A DNA stretch of 64,000 nt from Halobacillus_A sp043497005 (lineage in GTDB: Bacteria; Bacillota; Bacilli; Bacillales; Halobacillaceae). Positions 25,339 to 33,458 of this stretch are shown here, piece after piece; position 1 is the stretch's first letter, and every line of letters starts with the position of its first letter. Location: contig NZ_JBIEKE010000002.1 of assembly GCF_043497005.1 (NCBI RefSeq), positions 496,001 through 560,000 of the forward strand. The letters run 5' to 3'. The notes beneath the pieces were generated by a model. That model did not search any database, was not told the DNA's origin, and worked only from the letters and a program-made list of their open reading frames with translations. The translations under genes and the position numbers were made by a program.

Positions 25339-25854
25339 ATGAATCATAATCAGCTGCCTTTTTTTGGCCCTGCCAGGAATTTTCAAGGTTTTTCACCCCA
25401 TCACATGCAAAATTTAGGAGGTTTTCTCCCTAAATTTTTTAATCAAGGAGGTCCAGGTGGATTCGGAGGTGCACCCTTTTTAGGTCCGCCCGTACAGCCT
25501 CAAGCAGGAGCTGGCTGGCTCAATCAAATACAGGGCGCTTTAAAAGCTATGCAATCTGCTGCACCAATGGTTAAAGAATATGGTCCGATGATGAAAAACC
25601 TCCCAGCCATGATAAATATGATGAAGATCATGAATGAATCGGATGAAGAAGAAAATGAGAGTTCGAGTCATTCTAAAGCTAACAAGAAGCGAGACCATAA
25701 GAAGAAAGAACGTAACCCTTCTCAAAGACGTGAAGCAGACAAAAAGCATCGTGATAAACACTTCTCAGATCGAAAAAAGCCAGAGCAGGATAAAGAAAAG
25801 AGAAAGACTCGTTCAGTGACTCAAGGAACTTCACAGCCTAAGTTATATATTTAG
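25339..25854 (+). CDS. yqfQ: YqfQ/VrrA-like protein
   Basis: 171 residues. The N-terminal half is rich in Gly, Pro, Phe and Asn (GGPGGFGGAPFLGPP), followed by a helix (WLNQIQGALKAMQSAAPMVKEYGPMMKNLPAMINMMKIMN) written here in parts, then a highly charged Lys/Arg/Glu tail. This is the architecture of YqfQ, called VrrA in the B. anthracis group, thought to be a spore-associated protein. ATG 25339 follows ACGGAGGGG. A terminator overlaps the stop codon. Confidence 0.75.
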   Translation: MNHNQLPFFGPARNFQGFSPHHMQNLGGFLPKFFNQGGPGGFGGAPFLGPPVQPQAGAGWLNQIQGALKAMQSAAPMVKEYGPMMKNLPAMINMMKIMNESDEEENESSSHSKANKKRDHKKKERNPSQRREADKKHRDKHFSDRKKPEQDKEKRKTRSVTQGTSQPKLYI

Positions 25855-25860
25855 GCTGTG
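25832..25860 (+). terminator. Terminator of the yqfQ-like gene
   Basis: Arms CACAGCCTAA / TTAGGCTGTG; the stop codon TAG is in the right arm. A T-rich stretch follows after about 12 bases. Confidence 0.7.
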
Positions 25861-25939
25861 CAGGTTACTTGATTTTTTGTTTTATTTTAGCAAGAATAAT
25901 AACCATGCAGCAAAACATCATGTCAACGGAGGTTCTTAT

Positions 25940-26902
25940 ATGAATGAAGAATATAAAATAGCTACATTTGCTGGAGGATGTTTTTGGTGTATGGTTGAGC
26001 CGTTTGAAGAACGCCCAGGCATTATTTCAGTGACTTCAGGTTATACCGGTGGGCATACAGATAACCCTACGTATATGGCTGTTATTACTGAAACTACAGG
26101 GCATCGTGAGGCTGTGCAGATCACGTACGATCCTGCACTTTTTCCTTATGAGAGATTGGTCGAAATTTTTTGGCAGCAAATTGACCCTACGGATTCTGGA
26201 GGCCAGTTTGCCGACCGGGGTGAATCGTATAAAACGGCGATTTACTACCATGATGAGGAGCAGCGTAAGATAGCCGAGGAAAGTAAGTTTCGGTTGGAAA
26301 AATCAGGGATTTTCAAAGCGCCGATCGTCACTGATATCCTGCCCGCTAAACCATTTTATAAAGCAGAGGATGAACACCAGGAGTATCATAAAAAAAATTC
26401 GTATCATTATAAACGATATAAAAAAGGATCCGGCCGAGCAGACTTTATTAAAGATCATTGGGCGATTAAGAAAAATAAGCAGGAGCTAAGACAAACGCTA
26501 ACAGATCTCCAGTATTTTGTGACACAGGAAAACGGCACGGAACGCCCTTTTCAAAATGAATATTATGATCATGAAGGGGAAGGAATTTACGTCGATATTA
26601 TTTCTAAAGAACCTCTTTTTAGTTCAAGAGATAAGTACGATGCCGGCTGTGGATGGCCAAGTTTTACAAAACCTATTGAAAAACAGCACGTTCTTGAGCA
26701 CGTAGACAATTCCCATGGAATGATTCGCACAGAAGTTCGAAGTGATAAAGCTGATTCTCATTTAGGACATGTATTCGAAGATGGTCCTAGTGATCGAGGT
26801 GGATTACGCTACTGTATTAATTCGGCTGCTTTAGAATTTATTCCAAAAGAAGAGTTAGAAGAAAGAGGTTACGGCTACCTGGCGAATCTATTTACTTCAT
26901 AA
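25940..26902 (+). CDS. msrAB: Peptide methionine sulfoxide reductase MsrA-MsrB fusion
   Basis: 320 residues in two domains. MsrA (about 5-165) has GGCFWC with catalytic Cys14. MsrB (about 175-315) has CGWPSF (Cys237) and RYCINS with catalytic Cys292; it lacks the two zinc CxxC pairs, as in many fused forms. The pair repairs both S- and R-methionine sulfoxide. ATG 25940 follows ACGGAGG. In B. subtilis the two are separate genes. Confidence 0.93.
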   Translation: MNEEYKIATFAGGCFWCMVEPFEERPGIISVTSGYTGGHTDNPTYMAVITETTGHREAVQITYDPALFPYERLVEIFWQQIDPTDSGGQFADRGESYKTAIYYHDEEQRKIAEESKFRLEKSGIFKAPIVTDILPAKPFYKAEDEHQEYHKKNSYHYKRYKKGSGRADFIKDHWAIKKNKQELRQTLTDLQYFVTQENGTERPFQNEYYDHEGEGIYVDIISKEPLFSSRDKYDAGCGWPSFTKPIEKQHVLEHVDNSHGMIRTEVRSDKADSHLGHVFEDGPSDRGGLRYCINSAALEFIPKEELEERGYGYLANLFTS

Positions 26903-26903
26903 A

Positions 26904-26930
26904 AAAAGCAGGCTTTCTAAGCCTGCTTTT
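26904..26930 (+). terminator. Terminator of msrAB
   Basis: Perfect stem AAAAGCAGGCTT / AAGCCTGCTTTT with loop TCT. Confidence 0.9.
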
Positions 26931-26950
26931 CTTGTGAGTTCAAAGTAAGA

Positions 26951-26964
26951 TATACTTAAGTATA
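26951..26964 (+). promoter_or_regulatory. Palindromic operator before the TetR gene
   Basis: Perfect 14-bp palindrome TATACTTAAGTATA, 27 bases before ATG 26991, where a TetR autoregulator would bind. It overlaps -10-like TATACT sequences. Confidence 0.5.
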
Positions 26965-26990
26965 CTAATTAGAGTAAGAGAGGGAACGCT

Positions 26991-27569
26991 ATGGGTAGAA
27001 GAAAGTCATTAACGAAAGAAGAGCTTTTTCAAGCGACAGGTCAGGTCATTCGTTCAGACGGGATTCATGGCGTCCATTTTAAAAAATTGTCTGAAATTCT
27101 TGGAGTAGGGCGAAGCACGTTATACGAATATTACCGTAATAAAGAAGAGCTGTTGATCGCTTATTTGCGTGAAATTATGGATGAGATGAACCAGCGTATT
27201 GAAAATATTCCAGCAGAGATCCAGCCAAATGAAAAGCTCCGTTCCTTGTTATTCATTCTGCTGGATCATGCTCAAATTCATCAAGTGGAACGTATGATTC
27301 GTGAAATTCAGACAAGTGAAGAAGAACTCGCTTCGTATTATCAATCTCAGTTAGCTGGTGAACACAAAAAAACATACGAGGTATTAGTAAAATGGATTAA
27401 TGATGCGAAAGCTGGTGGCATATGGTCTGCTAAAGTAGATACTGAAATAATTGCAGATATTATTTTTCACGCGATCTTGTTTCCTCATAAACACAAAGTA
27501 GGTCCTCAAGAAATGGCGGAGCAGCTTATGCTGCTTATTGAACATGGAGCCGCTGTTTCGAAAACATAA
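26991..27569 (+). CDS. TetR/AcrR family transcriptional regulator
   Basis: 192 residues. The N-terminal helix-turn-helix (LTKEELFQATGQVIRSDGIHG then FKKLSEILGVGRSTLYEYYRNKEELL, residues 7-52) is typical TetR. The C-terminal ligand domain has no recognisable relative. It is preceded by a palindrome, suggesting autorepression, and is convergent with the GNAT gene. No obvious target gene is adjacent; msrAB upstream has its own terminator. Confidence 0.88.
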   Translation: MGRRKSLTKEELFQATGQVIRSDGIHGVHFKKLSEILGVGRSTLYEYYRNKEELLIAYLREIMDEMNQRIENIPAEIQPNEKLRSLLFILLDHAQIHQVERMIREIQTSEEELASYYQSQLAGEHKKTYEVLVKWINDAKAGGIWSAKVDTEIIADIIFHAILFPHKHKVGPQEMAEQLMLLIEHGAAVSKT

Positions 27570-27572
27570 ATA

Positions 27573-28235
27573 TCAGACAAATGGATTTTTCCACTCCGTT
27601 AATAATCCATAGTGAGCGGATTCTTCATCATCGATATAATGGGCAATAGGACGCACGGGGGAACGCCCGGCTTTAAACAAAAAGGTAAGCACCGGATCGG
27701 TTAATTCGTTTTTAATCACTAAATTCACGTATTCCTCGGGGGTCAGTTCATGCTTGTGTTTATGATAGTTAGGCATTCTTGCACCCCCTATTAAGCGCTC
27801 CAGGTGAAAGTGGACAACTGTCTCATACATGGCCTGCGTTAACTGCCCGCCTAATCCTAATGAACGGTAGGCGGGGTCAACACAAATATCGACGACGTAT
27901 AGAGCGGATCCCTCAGGGTTATGTGTTTGCATTGTACCGCCGCCGGTAACCTCATCCCATGTATGATCGGTGTGTTCATCTATATTCGTTTTCATAGCAG
28001 TCATTGATCCTGCAACCTCTCCCTCAACTTCTATACAGATACAGCCTTGTGGAAAAATAGCAACATGGTTTCTTAACTGATCTTCATCCCACCATAGCTT
28101 AGAGGGAAAAGGAGGGGGGAAGGCTTTCTTCTGAATTTCAATTAAACGGAGAAAGTCTTTTTCTTCATAATTGCGGATATGTATATGATTGAATTTCTCG
28201 GATTTCGAATCATAACCATAGATCCACTTATCCAA
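27573..28235 (-). CDS. GNAT family N-acetyltransferase
   Basis: About 220 residues. GNAT acetyl-CoA pocket VVDICVDPAYRSLGLGGQLTQAMYE at about 115-140 (written in part), with the N-terminal IRNYEEKDFLRLIEIQKKAFPPP. The substrate is unknown. I prefer TTG 28235 (LDKWIYGYDS), six bases after GGGGTG; the frame is open up to 28295 without a site. Ends 3 bases from the TetR stop with no visible terminator between. Confidence 0.75.
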   Translation of the reverse strand: MDKWIYGYDSKSEKFNHIHIRNYEEKDFLRLIEIQKKAFPPPFPSKLWWDEDQLRNHVAIFPQGCICIEVEGEVAGSMTAMKTNIDEHTDHTWDEVTGGGTMQTHNPEGSALYVVDICVDPAYRSLGLGGQLTQAMYETVVHFHLERLIGGARMPNYHKHKHELTPEEYVNLVIKNELTDPVLTFLFKAGRSPVRPIAHYIDDEESAHYGLLTEWKNPFV

Positions 28236-28312
28236 TATCAACACCCCACTTAATAAATTGTTATTTAGATTATAACACGAGTATTGGCGATTCAACTTTT
28301 AAACTAGTTTCT

Positions 28313-28341
28313 TTGACATTATCTCGAAATAAAGATAAAAT
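28313..28341 (+). promoter_or_regulatory. Promoter with an MhqR-like operator
   Basis: TTGACA (28313-28318), 17-base spacer, TAAAAT (28336-28341). Lying in the spacer and -10 is TATCT-cgaaataa-AGATA (28320-28337), very close to the TATCTCGAATTCGAGATA-type site bound by MhqR in B. subtilis. The next gene is an MhqD-like hydrolase, itself a known MhqR target there. Confidence 0.7.
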
Positions 28342-28413
28342 TTCAGGTAGATTAAAAAATAAATTTAAATGTCTGTAATTGAATTATGGAAACAAAGGGG
28401 AGGCATCATTTTT

Positions 28414-29025
28414 ATGAAACATATATTTAAAGAAGGTAAAGATCAAAGCAGTCAAGTACTGTTGTTGTTACACGGAACAGGAGGCACGGAAGAAGATCTG
28501 CTTCCGCTGGGACAGATGATTGATCCGGATGCAGCCATATTATCGGTTCGGGGAAACGTTTTAGAAAACGGTATGCCCCGCTATTTTAAAAGGTTAAGAG
28601 AAGGCGTTTTTGATGAAGAGGACCTTCTTTACCGCACGAAAGAACTGTATGATTTTATAAGTGAAGCGGCTGAAGAGTACGGGTTTTCTCGAGAAAAGGT
28701 TGTTGCTGTTGGATATTCTAACGGAGCTAATATTGCTGGAAGTCTGCTATTTCACTACAAAAACAGTTTAAAAGCTGCGATTCTTTATCATCCTATGGTG
28801 CCTAGAAGAGAAGTTGTCTTACCTGATCTTGCTGAAGTTCCCGTCTTTATTGGCGCTGGAGAGAATGATCCGATCTGCCCCGCTGAAGAAACAAAAGAAT
28901 TAAAAAAGCTTTTAGAGGAAGCGGGTTCTAATGTAACGACGCAGTGGGAAAACATGGGCCATCGTTTAACAGAAGCAGAAGTAAAGAAATCGGCCGAATG
29001 GTATAAAACTAAAGTCAGCAATTGA
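28414..29025 (+). CDS. Carboxylesterase, MhqD-like
   Basis: 203 residues, alpha/beta hydrolase of the phospholipase/carboxylesterase group. HGTGG (20-24) is the oxyanion region, GYSNG has nucleophile Ser102, and Asp in GAGENDPICP and His in MGHRLT complete the triad. B. subtilis MhqD is induced by quinones and controlled by MhqR; the operator upstream here supports the same role. ATG 28414 follows GGGGAGG. No mhqR gene or dioxygenase is adjacent. Confidence 0.82.
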   Translation: MKHIFKEGKDQSSQVLLLLHGTGGTEEDLLPLGQMIDPDAAILSVRGNVLENGMPRYFKRLREGVFDEEDLLYRTKELYDFISEAAEEYGFSREKVVAVGYSNGANIAGSLLFHYKNSLKAAILYHPMVPRREVVLPDLAEVPVFIGAGENDPICPAEETKELKKLLEEAGSNVTTQWENMGHRLTEAEVKKSAEWYKTKVSN

Positions 29026-29078
29026 GTCCCCTTCTTTATACGTGTATGATAGTAAAATGAAGGAGGCTGGTTTTTGCT

Positions 29079-29282
29079 ATGATCCATAAAACTTGGGAGC
29101 AGTCAGAAACAATAAAAAAAGTTGAGTGTGTGCATAATGAAGCAGAAAAATTTGTCGTTCAAAATGTTTTAACTCCTGGAAAGGTTTATGACGTTAAGAA
29201 TGAGAGTGAAGAATTTTATTTTGTCTTAGATAATTCCGGCAGAATCGGCGGATTTTACAAAGGCTATTTTAAAGAAGTGTAA
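29079..29282 (+). CDS. Small conserved protein (DUF6501-like)
   Basis: 67 residues: HKTWEQSETIKKVECVHNEA ... NVLTPGKVYDVKNESEEF, then FVLDNSGRIGGFYKGYF. The pattern fits the small Bacillaceae family I recall as DUF6501; this is by memory. It resembles an SH3-like fold (inference). ATG 29079 follows GAAGGAGG. Function unknown. Confidence 0.72.
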   Translation: MIHKTWEQSETIKKVECVHNEAEKFVVQNVLTPGKVYDVKNESEEFYFVLDNSGRIGGFYKGYFKEV

Positions 29283-29312
29283 ACTGAAGTGGTTTCTTCC
29301 GCTTCAGTTTTT
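29281..29312 (+). terminator. Terminator of the DUF6501-like gene
   Basis: Arms AAACTGAAG / CTTCAGTTT with extra GG/CC pairing, then a T run. Confidence 0.88.
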
Positions 29313-29366
29313 TATATTATAAAGCCTTTCTTATTAGGACATGGACCAATTTCCACCGTTCACTTC

Positions 29367-29395
29367 TTGTCAACGGCTGTCATATGGTTGATAAT
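29367..29395 (+). promoter_or_regulatory. Promoter of the histidine phosphatase gene
   Basis: TTGTCA (29367-29372), 17-base spacer, GATAAT (29390-29395). Confidence 0.65.
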
Positions 29396-29430
29396 AGAAG
29401 TAAGTGAAAGTTTGAAGGGGGAGTCACAAA

Positions 29431-29976
29431 ATGGACAAATTGCTATTAGTTCGTCACAGTGAAACCGAAGGACAACACGAGGACTCACCGTTAACAAAAC
29501 TAGGGGTGCGCCAGGCACAAATGATATCGGCCTTTCTTGAACAATCAGCATACGATGTGGATCGTATTATTTCTAGTCCTTTTTTACGGGCGGTGGAAAC
29601 CATCAAACCTTTTGCTCAAAAGAAAGGAATTGAAGTTGAACTAGATGAAAGGCTGGAAGAACGTATCCTGAGTCATACGCCGTTAGATGATTGGGAAGAA
29701 GTGCTCTATGATACGTTTATGGATCCTGAATTAAAAATGGCTGGCGGGGAATCCTCTACAGAAGCAAAAGAGCGTGCCTTATCACTCGTCAATGAATTAG
29801 AGAGTGAACCTGGCAATGTGGTTCTCGTCACTCATGGCAACTTATTAGCGCTGCTCCTTCAAAAGTACAAAAGAGAATTTGGATTTAACGAATGGAAACG
29901 GCTCTCTCGACCTGACATTTTCTTAGTTCAAAAGCAAGGCGGAGATTATACGGTAGAACGAATTTGGCAGGATTAG
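29431..29976 (+). CDS. Histidine phosphatase family protein
   Basis: 181 residues, phosphoglycerate-mutase-like. The phospho-accepting His9 lies in LVRHSETEG; LERRIL-type glutamate region ERLEERILS and the second histidine in VVLVTHGNLLALLL complete the active site. Relatives include B. subtilis PhoE/YhfR, broad phosphatases. The substrate is not predictable. ATG 29431 follows GAAGGGGGAG. Confidence 0.87.
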   Translation: MDKLLLVRHSETEGQHEDSPLTKLGVRQAQMISAFLEQSAYDVDRIISSPFLRAVETIKPFAQKKGIEVELDERLEERILSHTPLDDWEEVLYDTFMDPELKMAGGESSTEAKERALSLVNELESEPGNVVLVTHGNLLALLLQKYKREFGFNEWKRLSRPDIFLVQKQGGDYTVERIWQD

Positions 29977-29993
29977 ATATTTTTCTGCAAAAA

Positions 29994-30022
29994 TTGCGAT
30001 TTTACTCGTTAGTCGTTATCAT
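29994..30022 (+). promoter_or_regulatory. Promoter of the ferredoxin gene
   Basis: TTGCGA (29994-29999), 17-base spacer, TATCAT (30017-30022), leaving an 80-base leader. Confidence 0.55.
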
Positions 30023-30109
30023 AATAGATAGAGTTTTGTTTAAGACTCCATGAAGAGGTGTATATAATTAGTATGCACTTGTAATTTTTAAGAGAAGGAG
30101 GAGATTCAC

Positions 30110-30349
30110 ATGGCTTTTGTAATTACTTCCCCTTGTAAAGACGAGAAAGCTGGAGAATGTGTAGATGTTTGTCCAGTCGATTGTATTGAAGAGGGTAAAG
30201 ATATGTTTTATATCGATCCAGCTATTTGCATTGACTGCGGTGCTTGTGAAGCTGTATGTCCTGTAGAGGCCATCTATATTGAGGATGAAGTACCAGAGGA
30301 AGAAAACAAATACATTGAGTTAAACCGTAAGTTTTTTGAGGAACGATAG
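30110..30349 (+). CDS. Ferredoxin, 7Fe/8Fe type
   Basis: 79 residues with two cluster-binding regions: C9 with ECVDVCPVDC (C17, C21, C25) and ICIDCGACEAVCP (C40, C43, C46, C50). It is a small soluble electron carrier. The C-x7-C-x3-C start is typical of the 3Fe-4S site of seven-iron ferredoxins. ATG 30110 follows AGAAGGAGGAG. Monocistronic, with a terminator. Confidence 0.93.
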   Translation: MAFVITSPCKDEKAGECVDVCPVDCIEEGKDMFYIDPAICIDCGACEAVCPVEAIYIEDEVPEEENKYIELNRKFFEER

Positions 30350-30362
30350 TGAACACATACGT

Positions 30363-30397
30363 AAAAGGCCATCTCTCTTATTGGAGATGGCTTTTTT
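30363..30397 (+). terminator. Terminator of the ferredoxin gene
   Basis: Arms AAAAGGCCATCTC / GAGATGGCTTTTT. Confidence 0.9.
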
Positions 30398-30467
30398 GGT
30401 AGGTCCATTTGAATAAAATTCTTAGAAAAAGGGTATAAAACTGTAAATGGAGAAGGAGGCTATGCAG

Positions 30468-31208
30468 ATGGGAAAACTAACTAATAAAGTAGCGATCATC
30501 ACTGGGGCAAGCAGCGGAATCGGTAAAGCCATTGCTGAGCATTTAGCTGAACATGGGGCCAATGTTGTGTTAGCTGCCCGAAGAGCTCATAAACTCCAGA
30601 AGCTGGCGGAAATGATTGAAGATGAGTATAGGGTTAGGACAGCTGTCGTGGAAACAGACGTGACTAAGCGGGAAGATGTAGAGCAGCTTGTTCAACATAC
30701 AAAAGATAAGTTTAACTCGGTTGATATCTATGTGAACAACGCAGGTGTCATGCTGCTGTCATTTCTAAAAAATGACCATGTTGATGAATGGGAGCAGATG
30801 GTGGATGTAAATATAAAAGGTGTTTTATATGGGATCCATGCGGCCCTTCCTGAAATGTTAAAGCAAAAATCTGGTCACATTATCAACGTATCTTCTGTGG
30901 CGGGGCATGAAGTATTTCCATCAAGTACGGTTTACAGTGCGACAAAATATGCTGTAAAAGCTTTATCGATGGGGATGGAGAAAGAATTATCAAAATCTGG
31001 TGTCCGCGTGACCAACGTTTCACCAGGTGCTGTGGATACTGAATTAACGGAGCATATTACAGACGGTGATGTCATTGATATGTTTAAAAATCGCGACATG
31101 ACTCCCTTAGAATCAGCTGACATTGCGAGTGCCGTTACTTACGCCGTTATGCAGCCGGAATCAGTGAATGTAAATGAATTAATTGTCCGCCCCATGCACC
31201 AAAAATAA
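30468..31208 (+). CDS. Short-chain dehydrogenase/reductase
   Basis: 246 residues, classical SDR. TGASSGIG (12-19) binds the dinucleotide, AARR at 43-46 suggests NADP preference, NNAG is at about 89 and the catalytic Ser with YSATK at about 153-157. Resembles the clavaldehyde-dehydrogenase-like YdfG/YwfD group. Substrate unknown. I start at ATG 30468, nine bases after AAGGAGG; ATG 30462 is too close to it. Confidence 0.87.
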   Translation: MGKLTNKVAIITGASSGIGKAIAEHLAEHGANVVLAARRAHKLQKLAEMIEDEYRVRTAVVETDVTKREDVEQLVQHTKDKFNSVDIYVNNAGVMLLSFLKNDHVDEWEQMVDVNIKGVLYGIHAALPEMLKQKSGHIINVSSVAGHEVFPSSTVYSATKYAVKALSMGMEKELSKSGVRVTNVSPGAVDTELTEHITDGDVIDMFKNRDMTPLESADIASAVTYAVMQPESVNVNELIVRPMHQK

Positions 31209-31244
31209 AAACACACCGCATCCTGCAGCTGTGCGGTGTGTTTT
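31207..31244. terminator. Bidirectional terminator between the SDR gene and acyP
   Basis: Arms AAAACACACCGCA / TGCGGTGTGTTTT with A and T runs on both sides. Confidence 0.92.
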
Positions 31245-31247
31245 TTA

Positions 31248-31523
31248 TTAGTAAAGAACTTTAAAATTTTGATGACCCTTTTCCTCTTCGTAATCTTGTT
31301 CATCAATGGTCTCGATTTTAATAAAGGGGCTAGGATCTTCCTTGATTTCTTCGTAAAAAGATTGAAGAGCTTGATCTTCTCCTTCGGCTTCTAACTCAAC
31401 GGATCCATCCTCTTTATTTTTCACCCATCCTTTCAGACTGTGCTGCTTCGCAAGAGACTGAGCAGTTGCTCTAAAACCAACACCTTGTACTCTTCCGTGA
31501 AAAACCAAATGTTTTCTTGGCAT
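31248..31523 (-). CDS. acyP: Acylphosphatase
   Basis: 91 residues. GRVQGVGFR (10-18) holds the phosphate-binding loop and catalytic Arg18; GWVKN supplies Asn36. It hydrolyses carboxyl-phosphate bonds. The C-terminal half is acidic. ATG 31523 follows TTAGGAGGTG. Divergent from the P1 peptidase gene. Confidence 0.94.
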   Translation of the reverse strand: MPRKHLVFHGRVQGVGFRATAQSLAKQHSLKGWVKNKEDGSVELEAEGEDQALQSFYEEIKEDPSPFIKIETIDEQDYEEEKGHQNFKVLY

Positions 31524-31587
31524 GTGAACACCTCCTAAGGTTATTTTACCTTTTTACTAATTTTAAAAACATAGGGGTGAACGATGA

Positions 31588-32562
31588 ATGAACAGAATAG
31601 ACGTTACCGATATAAATGACTTTAAGTTTGGACATGATCAAAATGAAAAGGCAGGGACGGGCTGCACGGTTATCGTCGCAAAGGATGGAGCAACGGCGGG
31701 GGTGGATGTAAGAGGAGGTGCACCAGGTACCAGGGAAACCGACTTATTAAAATCGGAAAATTTAGTTCAAAAAATTCATGGATTGTTTTTAGCCGGGGGT
31801 AGTTCATTTGGGTTGCAAACGGGAAGCGGGGTCATGGATGCATTAGAAAGACGAGGAATCGGATTTGATACACCTACTGCAAAAGTTCCAATCGTCCCAG
31901 GAGCCATTTTGTATGACCTTAATGTGGGAGGGTCTGCGATCAGGCCTGATGCTGCCATGGGTCAAAGAGCTTGTGAGAATGCTTTATCAAATCAACCATT
32001 TTTAATGGGAAATTATGGGGCAGGAACTGGTGCTACGGTAGGAAAGCTGTTAGGCAACGAACTAGCGATGAAAGGGGGAATTGGGACGTATGCCGTTCAA
32101 ATTCACGATTTACAAGTAGGTGCTGTTGTGGCGGTAAACTGCTTTGGAGATGTTATCCATCCTTCTAATCGAGAAAGAATAGCTGGGCTTTACAATCGTA
32201 AGGAGCGCGTCTTCTTACATACCGAAAAATTATTGCTGAAACATGTGCTTTCCCCCTCAACCAATCGTTTTAGTAAGAATACGTCAATAGGTGCGGTGTT
32301 GACGAATGCTGTGTTAACAAAACCAGAAGCCAATAAATTGGCTGCTTTAGCTCATGACGGATTTGCAAGAACGATAATGCCTGCTCATACTTTTGTAGAT
32401 GGAGATACTATTTTTACAATGAGCTCAGGGAAAGTTAAAGTGGATTTAAATAGTTTAAGCTATTTATATGCCCATGTAGTGGAACAAGCAGTTTTACAGG
32501 CTGCATATGCAGCGGAAAGCTGTTATGGTATAGTTGCTAATCGAGATTTGAAATTGGAGTGA
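31588..32562 (+). CDS. P1 family peptidase (DmpA/S58-like)
   Basis: 324 residues, self-processing Ntn-like aminopeptidase fold. Blocks: GTGCTVIVAKDGATAGVDVRGGAPGTRETDLL near the start (in parts), LAGGSSFGLQTGSGVMDALE, GNYGAGTGATVGKLLG, and TSIGAVLTNAVLTK, where chain cleavage is expected. Family members remove N-terminal residues from peptides or amides; the true substrate is unknown. It overlaps no gene, and ykqA follows after 7 bases, so it is in an operon with the next two genes. Confidence 0.88.
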   Translation: MNRIDVTDINDFKFGHDQNEKAGTGCTVIVAKDGATAGVDVRGGAPGTRETDLLKSENLVQKIHGLFLAGGSSFGLQTGSGVMDALERRGIGFDTPTAKVPIVPGAILYDLNVGGSAIRPDAAMGQRACENALSNQPFLMGNYGAGTGATVGKLLGNELAMKGGIGTYAVQIHDLQVGAVVAVNCFGDVIHPSNRERIAGLYNRKERVFLHTEKLLLKHVLSPSTNRFSKNTSIGAVLTNAVLTKPEANKLAALAHDGFARTIMPAHTFVDGDTIFTMSSGKVKVDLNSLSYLYAHVVEQAVLQAAYAAESCYGIVANRDLKLE

Positions 32563-32569
32563 AGCAAGA

Positions 32570-33457
32570 ATGTATTTATTTGTTTACGGTTCATTATGTA
32601 AAGGAGAACGAAATCATCATTATATAGCAAATGAAACGTGCTTGAGTGAGCAGGCCTGGGTACGTGCCAAGTTATATAAGAGTGAGTTCTATTATCCTTA
32701 TATTGTTCATGATGAAACGGAAATTACGTTTGGAGAATTATATGAGATTGATCCGAAACAGGAGGGTCTGATTGATCGTTTAGAGGGGTATCACCCAGAG
32801 GATTCTGACCCTTTATTTAAAAAAGAATGGATTAAGGTTACGACACAGCAAGGGGAATTTGAAGCGTACACGTACTTCGGCAGCGATGGTTTACAGAAAG
32901 AAATGGAAATTACCTCTGGAGATTGGAAAGTAGAACGTCTTCTGCATTCCTCCCCTGTCTATTACTTTGCCTATGGGTCTTGTATGGACAATGAACGGTT
33001 TATGAAGGCGGGTGTTGATCATTTATTTGAGAAAATAATCGGGGGAGCACACCTTGATCATTATGAACTTTTGTTTTCGCACCATTTATCAGATGGAGCT
33101 AGAGCAGATATTGGAGAGGCGCAAGGAAAACGAGTAGAAGGCGTTCTTTATGAAGTAAATGAAGAAGCACTGGACTATTTGTATAATAGGGAAGGTGTAT
33201 ACTCGTTTCATTATCGGCCGACAGTCGTACACGTTCAACAAGGGGAGTGTTCCTACAGAGCGCTTACGTTTACCGTTATTTCAAAAAAACCTAATCGAGC
33301 GGTGCCGCTGCATTATGCGATTGAAATTCATAGAGGAGCTACCAACTATGTCTCTAGTTCATATGGAGAGCAAATTGTTAATATGTTTTCTAAACAACTG
33401 CCTGTAGAAGGCTTTACTGAATACCTCGAAGAACAGACGGAAGGGGGATCGAGTTAA
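32570..33457 (+). CDS. ykqA: Two-domain gamma-glutamylcyclotransferase-like protein
   Basis: 295 residues with two AIG2/GGCT domains: LFVYGSLCKGERNHHYI (residues 3-19) and YYFAYGSCMDNERFMK (about 128-143). The Y-G-S loop of each is intact. B. subtilis YkqA has the same layout. It may act on gamma-glutamyl peptides, but the activity is not established. ATG 32570 follows GGAGTGAAGC. The third gene of the set starts 1 base after its stop. Confidence 0.87.
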   Translation: MYLFVYGSLCKGERNHHYIANETCLSEQAWVRAKLYKSEFYYPYIVHDETEITFGELYEIDPKQEGLIDRLEGYHPEDSDPLFKKEWIKVTTQQGEFEAYTYFGSDGLQKEMEITSGDWKVERLLHSSPVYYFAYGSCMDNERFMKAGVDHLFEKIIGGAHLDHYELLFSHHLSDGARADIGEAQGKRVEGVLYEVNEEALDYLYNREGVYSFHYRPTVVHVQQGECSYRALTFTVISKKPNRAVPLHYAIEIHRGATNYVSSSYGEQIVNMFSKQLPVEGFTEYLEEQTEGGSS

Positions 33458-33458
33458 T

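Noticed and set aside
3498..25723. SpoIIIE recognition-like GAGAAGGG copies at 3498 and 15172 on the plus strand, one reversed at 25716
   Set aside because: Three copies with mixed direction are too few to support terminus polarity.
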